From: Pedobacter ghigonis
Lineage (GTDB): Bacteria; Bacteroidota; Bacteroidia; Sphingobacteriales; Sphingobacteriaceae
Reading direction: 5' to 3'
Assembly (NCBI RefSeq): GCF_903166585.1
Contig: NZ_CAESCM010000001.1
Location: 310,001-374,000, forward strand
Length of the DNA: 64,000 nucleotides
Shown here: piece after piece, positions 43,657 to 53,102 of the stretch
Layout: each line of letters begins with the position of its first letter
Position numbering within the stretch: position 1 is the stretch's first letter
Translations under genes and position numbers: made by a program
Notes under the pieces: generated by a model
The model's input: the letters and a program-made list of their open reading frames with translations, nothing else
Databases searched by the model: none
Told to the model about the DNA's origin: nothing

Positions 43657-45342
43657 TTATTTTAAAAACTCTTTTTCGAAATCTTTTATAAATGGTTTTC
43701 CGGTGATATCAAATACCGGATCGATTTTGGTTTTTGTCCAATACATCATTAATGCACCAATATCGGCAACCGCTGGTGCCAAAGAATAACCGGTTGTACC
43801 CTCGAAGGTTGATTGCGATGGTGCATCTGCACCCAATGCATTCCAGACATAGTTACCCGATAAATTCATGTTATATCCAACCTGGGCGGTATTTTGCAGT
43901 GTACCTTCTGCCCCCTCGTCCATTTTCCAAAAACCAATTAAGCTATTATAATTAGGATGTTTGGTAATATCTTTAAGATTTAGATTCGCCTGAATTGTTG
44001 GAGCGTCCAAAGCAGTCTGGAAATAGGCTAGATTCGCGACATAATAATCCATCGGATCACCTGATCCGCAATATTTAAATCCCACTCTTAATGGATCAGT
44101 GGATGTAAGTGTCTGGGCATTCCAATTGGCTTCTGTTGCAGCTTTAACTCCATCATAATAACATATTGCCGTCCTGGTTGTAGCATTAACCCTTTTAACC
44201 GTCATGGTAAGGGTATGCCAGGCTACATCAGTCAACCGCCCCTGATCACCTTGAAACCATGTACCACTGTAATAAGGCCTCCATTGGCTCGCCCAGGTAC
44301 CAAATGTCCAGCCTGTGCCTCCACTTGGATTTTTTGTGGCATCTTTATAGCCTGTGCCTTTTGAGAGAAAACCAACATATCCTGTGCCCCCTTTAATTAT
44401 CTTAACCTGGGCTTGTACAGTAAAATCTTTATCGTTCCCCGCATTATATAAACCATTATCTTGGGCAACTTGTGCAAATACGCTTGTGCCCGTAAACAGG
44501 ACAGAGTTGTAGCCAATTTTTTTTAACTCAAATGATTTTAATGCCGGGTTATTTACAACCAGAAAACCATTGGTCGGATTTTCACTGCTTCCGCCATGAT
44601 TGGAAGTAATTATGAACAGCCATTCTTCATTCGCGTATGTTTTGCGTGCTTTAATGGCTTTGATAATTTCATCTATATAACCATCTGCCTTCAATATGGC
44701 GTTTTTATAAACATCATTAGTGGCTAAATAACCACCATTTGCGCCTGCAGCTTCAACTTCTCTAAAGTTAACCACTGTGGCGCCGATTCCTTCGTACTTG
44801 CCCAACAGCGCAATGGTTGAATCCTTAGCGGCCTGATCGGTATTTACGATGGGCCTGTAATCCGCAACCTTCACATAATTGCGTAAGTTGGCCCAAGGGC
44901 TTACAAAAGCTGTTTTAGTACCGATACCGCTCATAATGTAATCTAAAACATTTCTTCTGATAGGTACTGCATCGTGCTCTCCTGAATTTGGATCAGTTGT
45001 AGGCTGAAAATCATCTGTAGACACAAGGTGTTTGGTATAAGGTACACCTGTAAGCATCGATGTCCAAGTAGCGGCATCAGTTGCCACCGCCGATTTAAAG
45101 GTAGCAAAAGAATATTTACTGGTAGGCAACAATGCCATAATGGTTGGTGGCGCAATGGTTTTTAATTCTGAGCCCGTAACGCCATCAATACTAATTACAA
45201 TTACTTTTCTTGAAGGTGTAACAGAATTATCAAGTTCTTCGTTAAAAGATGGTGGGTTAGGATATTTCTTACAGCCAGCAATCGACATGACAGCTAAGGA
45301 CAGTGCCAAGAAAATCTGTTTTTTATTTAAAAAATAAATCAT
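43657..45342 (-). CDS. Alkaline-phosphatase-superfamily/LamG lipoprotein (DUF4983-like)
   Basis: This 561-residue lipoprotein has Cys24 in IAGCKK. The N-terminal half is like type I phosphodiesterases: VIVISIDGV with a metal Asp, SAVATDAATWTSMLTGV as nucleophile loop, and ITSNHGGSSENP at the position of the usual DHG metal motif. The C-terminal half (about residues 300-520) is a LamG/concanavalin-like sandwich (FTVQAQVKIIKGG...LTMTVKRV...IGFWKMDEG). It would act at the cell surface on phosphodiesters or similar esters bound through LamG. It is the last gene of the operon from 62639. A paralogue is at 47365. Confidence 0.78.
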   Translation of the reverse strand: MIYFLNKKQIFLALSLAVMSIAGCKKYPNPPSFNEELDNSVTPSRKVIVISIDGVTGSELKTIAPPTIMALLPTSKYSFATFKSAVATDAATWTSMLTGVPYTKHLVSTDDFQPTTDPNSGEHDAVPIRRNVLDYIMSGIGTKTAFVSPWANLRNYVKVADYRPIVNTDQAAKDSTIALLGKYEGIGATVVNFREVEAAGANGGYLATNDVYKNAILKADGYIDEIIKAIKARKTYANEEWLFIITSNHGGSSENPTNGFLVVNNPALKSFELKKIGYNSVLFTGTSVFAQVAQDNGLYNAGNDKDFTVQAQVKIIKGGTGYVGFLSKGTGYKDATKNPSGGTGWTFGTWASQWRPYYSGTWFQGDQGRLTDVAWHTLTMTVKRVNATTRTAICYYDGVKAATEANWNAQTLTSTDPLRVGFKYCGSGDPMDYYVANLAYFQTALDAPTIQANLNLKDITKHPNYNSLIGFWKMDEGAEGTLQNTAQVGYNMNLSGNYVWNALGADAPSQSTFEGTTGYSLAPAVADIGALMMYWTKTKIDPVFDITGKPFIKDFEKEFLK

Positions 45343-45361
45343 GTTAATATATTTTTAGGGC

Positions 45362-47350
45362 TTATTTAAATAGTGTAAGTTCTGATAAGGACATAAATGA
45401 AGTACTTGCTCCTGTTCTTACAATTACTTTTACATACCTGGTGGTGATTGTTCCTCCAGGAAATGCATAATTATACCGCGTTTCGTTTTGTGGTACCGTT
45501 GTAGAGCCCGCAAGTGTATAGGTCACATTATCTGGACTGGTATAAATTTCAACATTTCTTACATAGCCATTAGATGTACCAATCCTTTGCACAAAACTAA
45601 TCCCTTTAACAGGTGCAGCAGCAGCGCCAGTACTCTCGATAATGGTAAAAGGAAAACTTTCTGCAGGGGTAGGTGATGAATACTTTGAATGATAAATAGT
45701 TGCGGTATTATTATCAACCAAATTGGCCAAAGATCCTTCCTGAGCCGGAGAACTTGCTGAAATAACAGTCGTTGGAATAGGTGTCGCAATAACTGGCACA
45801 GGTCCATCTCCTCCTGTTCCTGTCATAATATTATAGGTCCATATCGCTTTTGCAAGCGCTGGGTAGTTTGCCGCCTTAATTTTTGCTTGCGAAACGTTGC
45901 TTACTGTTATACCCCAGGCACTGAAGAACTGGATTAAATCGGTTTTGGTATATTCGCAGGCCCACTCATAAAAATTATCCTTTTTGTCCTGATCGTTATT
46001 GGCCAATCGAGGTGCATGTCTTGCTTTGGTATAGATATAGGTTAACAGGCCGTAGTCAAATTTTTCTAGTAGTTGTACAAAAGGAACTGTTCGGGCAAAT
46101 GATCCATTTTCTCTACCGCCATTGAGGTCTACATCAAAGTTTTTGGTAGCGCTGGGTGGCGTGGCAGCATAAGCTAAGGCAATGTCGTTCCACTCGTTAG
46201 GTGCGTGTAGAATTTTGAAATCCTGACCATAAGCTTTGGCTACCTTATAAGAGAAGAGGTTATTGGTCGATTCTCCCAAAGCAGACCAGTTCCATGTTGT
46301 GTTTTGCTGGCAGTTGTGTCCAAATTCGTGGTAAGTACCCCAGTTTGGATGAGGCTGATTGGTGGTAAGTTGATTTAAACTTACCCAGGTTTGAAACCAC
46401 TCGCTACCATTATAGTTTAGTAAACCCATAAAAGGAAAACCAGAATGCCCCGCAGCCGTAGGGAAACCGCTGATCTGAATATCTACTGTGCCTCTCCAGG
46501 GGCCCTGTGGGCTTCTGTCGCGCACATCTGCCGCATTGGGCGATAAACCCATCCAAGCGTTATAATGTTCATCAAAAATTTCGTTCCATTTGGTCATCAA
46601 TGCTGTTGGGTTGGTTAGCGGGTCGCGCGATGAAGTAAACTTCTCCACAATCAGATCTCGCGGCACCAAATACACTACACTTCTGCAGCGAAGTTCTAAC
46701 CAGGGTACCTGTGATGCTTTAACCTGTGCAATCCAAGCCGCATCGTTTGACTTGCCCAATTCGAAATCAGGGGCCACGCATGCTCCTGTGATGCTAAATT
46801 CTATCGGATTGGGATAAGAAAAGGTAGCATTAATATAGATATAGCCACCATAAAGATTACGTACGTAATTTACACCGGCAAACAATTGTTTTTTAACCAC
46901 AATAATCGGATCTCGAAGCAAAGGACTCACTCCAGTCAAATTATCGGTATGCCCGCCAACCTGCACGCTCAATCCCTCTGCGCCCTGGGGAACTACAATT
47001 TTGATTAGCTCTCCTGGCGGCGCATAGTATCCCGTACCAAACTGAGGTTGTGGTGCAACAGAAATCCGTAAAATATCGGCAGTTTGGGCACTAAAGTTTA
47101 AATTCAGGGCAAATTTTGCATCGGTGACCCGTGGTTCGCCATCTCCCACCAATCCAGGAAAAACCCTGGCTTTAGCGAAGGCAGAACGATCAACAAATAA
47201 CCTGTTGGTATCCACTGTTATGCTCTTAACATTTCCAGAGTTATCATCATAGCCATCTTCTACTTCGTATCCGTATTTTTTACACGCTGATAAAGCTACT
47301 ATGCTTATCAATATCGTTAGCTTTAATATGCTTTTCATTTGAAATTTCAT
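45362..47350 (-). CDS. M60-family (enhancin-like) metallopeptidase lipoprotein with F5/8-type C-domain
   Basis: This 662-residue lipoprotein has Cys23 in LSACKK. The zinc motif HEFGH lies at 341-345, with the downstream Glu360 in WSALGEST, as in the M60 HExxH-x(8-28)-E pattern. The N-terminal region holds beta domains common to M60 proteins (ILRISVAPQPQFGTGYYAPPGELIKI). The C-terminal ~140 residues are a discoidin-like F5/8 domain (SSPAQEGSLANLVDNNTAT...RYVKVIVRTGA). M60 enzymes cut O-glycosylated proteins such as mucins. It is likely surface-anchored and makes peptides for the SusC/SusD importers in the same operon. Confidence 0.88.
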   Translation of the reverse strand: MKFQMKSILKLTILISIVALSACKKYGYEVEDGYDDNSGNVKSITVDTNRLFVDRSAFAKARVFPGLVGDGEPRVTDAKFALNLNFSAQTADILRISVAPQPQFGTGYYAPPGELIKIVVPQGAEGLSVQVGGHTDNLTGVSPLLRDPIIVVKKQLFAGVNYVRNLYGGYIYINATFSYPNPIEFSITGACVAPDFELGKSNDAAWIAQVKASQVPWLELRCRSVVYLVPRDLIVEKFTSSRDPLTNPTALMTKWNEIFDEHYNAWMGLSPNAADVRDRSPQGPWRGTVDIQISGFPTAAGHSGFPFMGLLNYNGSEWFQTWVSLNQLTTNQPHPNWGTYHEFGHNCQQNTTWNWSALGESTNNLFSYKVAKAYGQDFKILHAPNEWNDIALAYAATPPSATKNFDVDLNGGRENGSFARTVPFVQLLEKFDYGLLTYIYTKARHAPRLANNDQDKKDNFYEWACEYTKTDLIQFFSAWGITVSNVSQAKIKAANYPALAKAIWTYNIMTGTGGDGPVPVIATPIPTTVISASSPAQEGSLANLVDNNTATIYHSKYSSPTPAESFPFTIIESTGAAAAPVKGISFVQRIGTSNGYVRNVEIYTSPDNVTYTLAGSTTVPQNETRYNYAFPGGTITTRYVKVIVRTGASTSFMSLSELTLFK

Positions 47351-47364
47351 CTAATACAATAAAA

Positions 47365-49110
47365 TTAGTTCGTTAACACATCAGTAAAAGTGGGTGGCCA
47401 GGCTTTGCCCGATAGGTTCCACTCGGTTCGTGGCAGAATACCTAACCAGTTATAGATTTGAAAAGGTAAATCTACATTGTTTGGTACCGTACGGTAAGCT
47501 GCTCCTACTATTTCGGGATTGATGTTTGGCGACAAATCGTTAAATGTTGCCCAGGTAGCATTACTGGTTAAAACAAAATCGTTGTTTTTGCCCGAACGGT
47601 CTTTTAATAAAAATCCGGTACCTTCTTTACACGGCCACCAGCCTTCTAAGTTTGCAAAATATGGATGATTGACGGTAACTTCCCTTTTCATATAGTTAAT
47701 TACCTCCGCATCGGTCATGGCCACTTTAAATATGGCCAAATCTCTTAATAAAAAATTGGTGGCCTTACCAACGGTTGCCTCAGCACCAATTCTGAAAGCA
47801 GAAGTGTTATCGGTAAGTTTTGTGGTTACATCAAGTGGGTATATAGCATTGGTACTTCTTACACCATCTGAATAAACCCTCAGGAATCTTTTTCCACCTT
47901 CCATGGATAATCTGATAGCTATCGTGTGCCATTGACCATCTCTGATTGTATTCACATCAGGCCGTGATGAATCTGCAAAATCAAACTGGAAGAGTTTACC
48001 TGAAAAAGAGAATAAATAACCTCCACTACCCACACCTGAAAAGGTAGATCTTTTACCTAAGAACGGTGGCCAAAAAGCGTCTGACCCAGCATCATTACGG
48101 ATTTTAAACATCACTACATAATCGCCTGTTGTACCAAAATTACCAACAGTTGTGGAGGTTAATGATGCAGTAACCTTTGTTGCATCTGTTGACTGGAACC
48201 TTGGCGCACTACCTGCATAGGGTACATCGGTAGTATTAGGCTTACCTAACAGTTTCGCTGCAAATTTAGGATTGTATAATGCGACATAAGTATTGCGCGT
48301 ATCATCTCCAAAAAGGCTAAAATCTGTACGTGGATTATTCGTTGCGCCTCCTTTATTTGAAGCAATCACTACCAACCAGTTTTCATCACGAAAAGTCGCA
48401 CGTGCTTTTAGAGCGGCTACCATTTCACCTATGTAAGTATCCAAGGTTACGATAGCCGCACTATAAGCGGTATTCGTTTCGGTATACCCGCTTGCCAAGC
48501 CAACAGTTTCTGCCCCATGAAACTGCGCCACAATTAAATCGGCATTACCATCTTTTAGCTTGGCTAAGGTTGATGTTTTTACTTCAGCATCTGATGCTAA
48601 AGTTTGCTTTTCGGTTGCATCACCCGCCAAATTTTGCGTAAAAGAACCACTTGCGGCATAAGAAACCGTAGCAAATTTTGGTTTCTCTTGTTTGATTCTG
48701 GTAAATAACGTTGGATAAGTTGTTAAATCATTTCCAACAAAGCTATCGCCAGACACTTTGTGAAATTTTGGGTCCACACCTGTCGTTAAACTTGCCCAGG
48801 CTCCCGCATTGCTTACCGGCAATTGAGTACTATCGGTTAAACCTACAAAAGAATAAATTGCATTTTTATTAATTTCTGTAATTTTTGGGGGCTTAATTGC
48901 GGCCACGGCGGAACCCTTCACCCCATCTAAAATAATATAAAGCACTTTTGGCTTACCCGAACTTACCCCTACAGTGTCATTTCTGGTGTTGACTGGAATT
49001 ACATTATCAAAATTTTTGTTACAAGCACTACCCAGTAGTACAAAGGCAAAAAAACAAACCGATACACACCAAGTGCCCAGATTTGAAAGCCATATTTTTA
49101 ATTGTCCCAT
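47365..49110 (-). CDS. DUF4983-like phosphatase/LamG lipoprotein with degraded active site
   Basis: This 581-residue lipoprotein (Cys30 in GSACNK) is colinear with the protein at 43657. The phosphodiesterase-like half begins VLYIILDGVKG, and a C-terminal LamG sandwich includes GQWHTIAIRLSM...LEGWWPCKEG. Compared with its paralogue, TDAATWTS is SNAGAWAS and NHGG is NKGG, so a likely nucleophile and a metal His are gone. It may bind rather than cleave, with LamG as the working part (inference). It lies between the DUF5008-like and M60 genes with gaps of 24 and 14 bases. Confidence 0.75.
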   Translation of the reverse strand: MGQLKIWLSNLGTWCVSVCFFAFVLLGSACNKNFDNVIPVNTRNDTVGVSSGKPKVLYIILDGVKGSAVAAIKPPKITEINKNAIYSFVGLTDSTQLPVSNAGAWASLTTGVDPKFHKVSGDSFVGNDLTTYPTLFTRIKQEKPKFATVSYAASGSFTQNLAGDATEKQTLASDAEVKTSTLAKLKDGNADLIVAQFHGAETVGLASGYTETNTAYSAAIVTLDTYIGEMVAALKARATFRDENWLVVIASNKGGATNNPRTDFSLFGDDTRNTYVALYNPKFAAKLLGKPNTTDVPYAGSAPRFQSTDATKVTASLTSTTVGNFGTTGDYVVMFKIRNDAGSDAFWPPFLGKRSTFSGVGSGGYLFSFSGKLFQFDFADSSRPDVNTIRDGQWHTIAIRLSMEGGKRFLRVYSDGVRSTNAIYPLDVTTKLTDNTSAFRIGAEATVGKATNFLLRDLAIFKVAMTDAEVINYMKREVTVNHPYFANLEGWWPCKEGTGFLLKDRSGKNNDFVLTSNATWATFNDLSPNINPEIVGAAYRTVPNNVDLPFQIYNWLGILPRTEWNLSGKAWPPTFTDVLTN

Positions 49111-49134
49111 ATTTGTGAGATTTGAATATTTTAA

Positions 49135-50793
49135 TTAGTTAAGCAGTTCTACCCTCAATATATTTTTAACCGGAATATTATCGAACCTGAAAATATTCCC
49201 AACTAAAACGACTGCCGGATTTCCTGCCGTAGAAGTAGTTTCGATCATCTTTTCTATTGTACCTTGAAATACCCCGGTATTATTATAGCCACTGGCTAAG
49301 GTCCCATCGGCATTTAAAATCATAAATCCCTGTCGCAGGATATTTCTATAAAGGTTAAAGCTTCCCGCAACTACTATTTTTCCGTTGTTTAATTGGCCGG
49401 CGAAACTGACAATGCCGCCACTTAGGCTTGGAAAAGTAAAGCTTGTCGTTAGGGCACCGTCTGCATCTAACATGGCCACTCCGGTACGGGGCTGCCCGTT
49501 AAAACTCTTGAAAATTCCACCTACCAATAATTTGTTTGTAGTTGCATTGTAGGTAATGGAGGTAATTTCATCATCCGCACCTGTTCCGATATTGAAAGAA
49601 TTATCTACAGATCCATCTAAATTTATTCTCACCACGCGATTTCTGCTTACCCCATTAAAGGTGGTAAAAGTACCTACGAGCACCAATTTACCGTCGGGCA
49701 ACTGTATTGCATCGTTAATGCTCCCGTTTGCCGCATTAGGACTTTGTTTTGTCCCGGCGTTGTAGTGAAATGTCTGGTCCAATGAACCATCCATATTCAT
49801 GCGCACCATTTGCCTCATCAGTACGCGGTCGAAAACTTTCGAATCGTATGTGGACCTTTCGTAAAAAGCCCTTAAATAGTAATCAAAATTACCTACGGCA
49901 TAAATTTGGTCGTTGTAAATAAAAATCTTCTTTATTGTGCCTTGTACCCCACCGTTAAAAGTTGGTACAGTATCTCGGTTTTTTGAAGGATCATTAGGTG
50001 TGGCATTTACCACGTCAATAATAGTCGAGTCTAAAGTCCCGTCTACGTTCAAGCGGGTAATGCTGTTTATGTTGGCCCTGTTTGTTCGCTTGGTATTAAA
50101 GGATGAAAAATTACCTGCAATTAAGAATTTGCCATTCTCGCTACCACTAGAAATCCTGGTTACCGAATTAACCAGATAGTTTGCTCCGATACCAAATTTT
50201 AAGGCTGTTTCTACTGCACCTGCGGCATTTATCTGTGCAACATTACCTACCGGAAGATCCTTGGTAGCCCTGTTTTCATAGTCCGTAAACGCCCCCGTTA
50301 AAAAGTAACCACCGGCCGGCAAACGTAAAATATCATAAATTGGAAAATTAGAACCATTCACAACCTGAAACCCGGCATCGAAGCTTACTTTACCGGTAAT
50401 TTGAATGGTTGGCCCAAAAAAGGTCTGATTATCAAGGGTAGGATCATTAACCGTAATCCAGACACCACCACTACTAGCATTTACCGGCACCTTAAACTTT
50501 AGGGTACTATCGGTAAAATTTAATACTTCGGCTTCAATTTCATTAACATACAATTTAAATTTACCTGTGTATTTTAACAAACCTCTGATGTTAACATCCA
50601 CTTCATCGCCAGCGGAAGCTATGGCAGGGCTAAGGGCCTTTGACTTAAATTGAATGCCTAGTGGTTCTTTACCATTGGCATAGGGATCTTTCAATTCTAC
50701 TTCATTCTTCTTGCAGGCAGACAAAAGTATGGTCAGAAGAAAAAATCCGACTTGAAAAAACCTGGTTGTATTTTTATTATAAAGAGATATCAT
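49135..50793 (-). CDS. Surface lipoprotein with IPT/TIG and delta-60-type repeats (DUF5008-like)
   Basis: This 552-residue lipoprotein (Cys27 in LSACKK) has an N-terminal IPT/TIG-like domain (SPAIASAGDEVDVNIRG, about residues 50-130). Several delta-60 beta-propeller-type repeats follow, with the motif LPDGKLVLVGTFTTFNG...RVVRINLDGSVDNSFN recurring about every 50-60 residues. This fits the DUF5008-containing proteins that accompany SusC/SusD pairs. The likely role is surface glycan or protein binding, like SusE/SusF. It follows the fasciclin gene by 30 bases. Confidence 0.75.
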   Translation of the reverse strand: MISLYNKNTTRFFQVGFFLLTILLSACKKNEVELKDPYANGKEPLGIQFKSKALSPAIASAGDEVDVNIRGLLKYTGKFKLYVNEIEAEVLNFTDSTLKFKVPVNASSGGVWITVNDPTLDNQTFFGPTIQITGKVSFDAGFQVVNGSNFPIYDILRLPAGGYFLTGAFTDYENRATKDLPVGNVAQINAAGAVETALKFGIGANYLVNSVTRISSGSENGKFLIAGNFSSFNTKRTNRANINSITRLNVDGTLDSTIIDVVNATPNDPSKNRDTVPTFNGGVQGTIKKIFIYNDQIYAVGNFDYYLRAFYERSTYDSKVFDRVLMRQMVRMNMDGSLDQTFHYNAGTKQSPNAANGSINDAIQLPDGKLVLVGTFTTFNGVSRNRVVRINLDGSVDNSFNIGTGADDEITSITYNATTNKLLVGGIFKSFNGQPRTGVAMLDADGALTTSFTFPSLSGGIVSFAGQLNNGKIVVAGSFNLYRNILRQGFMILNADGTLASGYNNTGVFQGTIEKMIETTSTAGNPAVVLVGNIFRFDNIPVKNILRVELLN

Positions 50794-50823
50794 CTTCTAA
50801 ATCGCTAATCATTGAAAAAATTA

Positions 50824-51576
50824 TTACTGTATTGGCGTTATTCCACTGGCCAGCACATCATTTATGAAAATGTTGTTCACAAACCCGAAATTATGCTTGT
50901 TAACCAAGGTACTACCTGACAGTGTGGCCTGCCTTAATACATGTATGATTCCGTTGGATGGCGCAATATCTGAGGTGGCAACCGGTATATTGACCAAACT
51001 TTGCTGGGGTTTAGTGAAGTCCTTTATATAGGATAGGAACAATTGCCTGTAACCCGCGTATTTAATACTGGTAGATCCGCTTACGGCATCATTAAATATC
51101 ACACCTATATTCATAATCCTTCCATTCTCATAGGAGGAAAAAGACTGTCCGGGAAATGCAGTATAAGCTAAGGTGTCTAATTGCGGGTAATCTTTCAAAC
51201 GGTTAGTACCTTTAAAAATGTATTGGGAAAGTGTTTTTCGCCATACCTCGCGTTTAATCTGCGAGAGTTCCCTTACAGTGTCTCTTCCATTCTGTATCAG
51301 ATATGCATTCAAAGCCCTTACAGATTTATAAATAGAAGAACTCGTTGGCGCAAAAAATGTTAAGTTCTCCTTGTCCAGCACATCATTCATCCCAGCAAGA
51401 GCAATTACCCTTACTGTGGTATCGAACATGGCTGGTTTCGATTTTAGGTATTGGAGTATGGTTCCGTTGTAGGTTGGCGTCAGCACCCCTGAGTCTACAT
51501 AATATTCTTTATTGCAGGCAGTTGCCAAAAGCAATGCAATAGCTGCGAATACTAGCTTAATGTTTTTATTTTTCAT
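50824..51576 (-). CDS. Fasciclin-domain lipoprotein
   Basis: This 250-residue lipoprotein (Cys21 in ATACNK) has one FAS1 domain: ILQYLKSKPAMFDTTVRVIALAGM, then NLTFFAPTSSSIY, then a C-terminal NGIIHVLRQ box. FAS1 domains mediate adhesion to proteins or sugars. It sits directly after SusD in the operon (11 bases) and is one of two such genes, each following a SusC/SusD pair in the series. It probably helps bind the extracellular substrate. Confidence 0.85.
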   Translation of the reverse strand: MKNKNIKLVFAAIALLLATACNKEYYVDSGVLTPTYNGTILQYLKSKPAMFDTTVRVIALAGMNDVLDKENLTFFAPTSSSIYKSVRALNAYLIQNGRDTVRELSQIKREVWRKTLSQYIFKGTNRLKDYPQLDTLAYTAFPGQSFSSYENGRIMNIGVIFNDAVSGSTSIKYAGYRQLFLSYIKDFTKPQQSLVNIPVATSDIAPSNGIIHVLRQATLSGSTLVNKHNFGFVNNIFINDVLASGITPIQ

Positions 51577-51587
51577 CTCTTTAATTT

Positions 51588-53090
51588 TTATCTCCAGAAA
51601 TTATTCAAAGTCATATTAGGATTGTTTGCCAGGGCCGATTCACTGATTGGCCATGTCCAGGCGCCTGCATTAAAATCGGCAACACCAATTGGATGATCCG
51701 AATATTCAGAATCTAAAATCCGTTTGGTGCGTACCAGATCGTAAAAATACTGGCCCTCACAAAACAATTCTCTCACACGTTCATAATAGATATCGTCCCT
51801 TAACTGATCGCCTGTAGAACTAAAGGGAGTGGCCTGGGCTCTTGCCCTTACTTTATTTACAAAGGTTTGCGCGGTAGCATAATCTTCTAGATTTGCCGCG
51901 GCTTCTGCAGTTAATAACAAGGCATCAGGCAAACGGAAGATAATTCGGCTATCATCATGAGAAATACTGTTGTTTGTACCACTCGGATAGGTATTGGCAA
52001 ACTTCTTCAACTGAAAAGTATTATTTCCCAAATCGGCATTTTCGAACCATAAGCTTCTGCGTACATCACTATTTCCTGCAGGAAACACTTTCTGCATAAA
52101 CTTTACTGAATAGTACATTTGTGAGGTTGTAGTTGTTACTGTACCGCGGAATGGATATTTAGAGAAGAAGATCGATGGATTGTCATATTGAGAAAGCACT
52201 TCCCCATAATTTGCATTCGAAACAATTTCGAAAAGGCTTTCCTTGGTATTGCCCTTGAAAATCTTTTTATTGTTATCGATAGTATAATCTAAAAGGCTAT
52301 AATCGGCATAGCTGCTTAGCTCCTGTCCATATTTAACAACCTGCTCATAGTAAGAGGTTTTAATTCCATTATCAAATCCGGCGGCCCACATGTTCATATG
52401 CATCATTAAGGCTAATGCCGCGCCGCGCATAGCCCTTGTACCAACTTGGCTGGCATCAATATAGGTTAATGGTAAATCATCTTTTACTGCAGCCATGTCA
52501 GCAATACAGTTTTTCATTACATTAACCTGGTTGGTTCTGCCCAAAGGTTGATCATTATAGGCATTTGTATAATATGGAACATCACCATACATCCTCACCA
52601 ATAGGAAATAGCACAGGTTTCTTAAGAAAACACCTTCGGCAATATATCTTTTTCTGGTTTCTTCCGAGATGACAGAACCAGGCATTTCACTTACCTCTTT
52701 TACCATGATATTAGCACTACCAATGACATCGTAATAAGATTTCCATTCAGTGGCTGCCTTGAAATTATAGAAATAATAGTCGCCGTTTGTCGATGCAATA
52801 GCACCTTTTAGATCATTATTGATCAGGTTTGTAAAACCAGCAATATTGGCTGAATTGATTACCGGTGCGCACCTAAGATCGGCAAAAGTATAAAAGGTGC
52901 TCCCATTATTCAGTATTCTTCCTCTTAGTTTAATATAAATACCGTTTACAAATTTTTCTACATCGGCTTCATTTTGCCAATAATTATTGCCGGAAAGATT
53001 ATCTATCGGTGTAACATTTAAAAACTTTTTACAGCTCAGCGCGCCAACGCTCATGATGGCTATAAATATGATATAGGTAATTTTTTTCAT
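51588..53090 (-). CDS. RagB/SusD-family lipoprotein
   Basis: This 500-residue lipoprotein (Cys20 in ALSCKK) has SusD features: the opening KKFLNVTPIDNLSGNNYWQNEADVEKFVNGIY, TPR-type helices, a C-terminal RELFCEGQYFYDLVRTKRI block and the final MTLNNFWR. It pairs with the SusC gene 12 bases upstream. It forms the binding lid of the importer. Confidence 0.93.
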   Translation of the reverse strand: MKKITYIIFIAIMSVGALSCKKFLNVTPIDNLSGNNYWQNEADVEKFVNGIYIKLRGRILNNGSTFYTFADLRCAPVINSANIAGFTNLINNDLKGAIASTNGDYYFYNFKAATEWKSYYDVIGSANIMVKEVSEMPGSVISEETRKRYIAEGVFLRNLCYFLLVRMYGDVPYYTNAYNDQPLGRTNQVNVMKNCIADMAAVKDDLPLTYIDASQVGTRAMRGAALALMMHMNMWAAGFDNGIKTSYYEQVVKYGQELSSYADYSLLDYTIDNNKKIFKGNTKESLFEIVSNANYGEVLSQYDNPSIFFSKYPFRGTVTTTTSQMYYSVKFMQKVFPAGNSDVRRSLWFENADLGNNTFQLKKFANTYPSGTNNSISHDDSRIIFRLPDALLLTAEAAANLEDYATAQTFVNKVRARAQATPFSSTGDQLRDDIYYERVRELFCEGQYFYDLVRTKRILDSEYSDHPIGVADFNAGAWTWPISESALANNPNMTLNNFWR

Positions 53091-53102
53091 ATGGGTTTCC
53101 GG

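Noticed and set aside
45559..45807. 82-codon leftward frame inside the M60 gene
   Set aside because: It is a leucine-rich shadow of the real gene in another frame.
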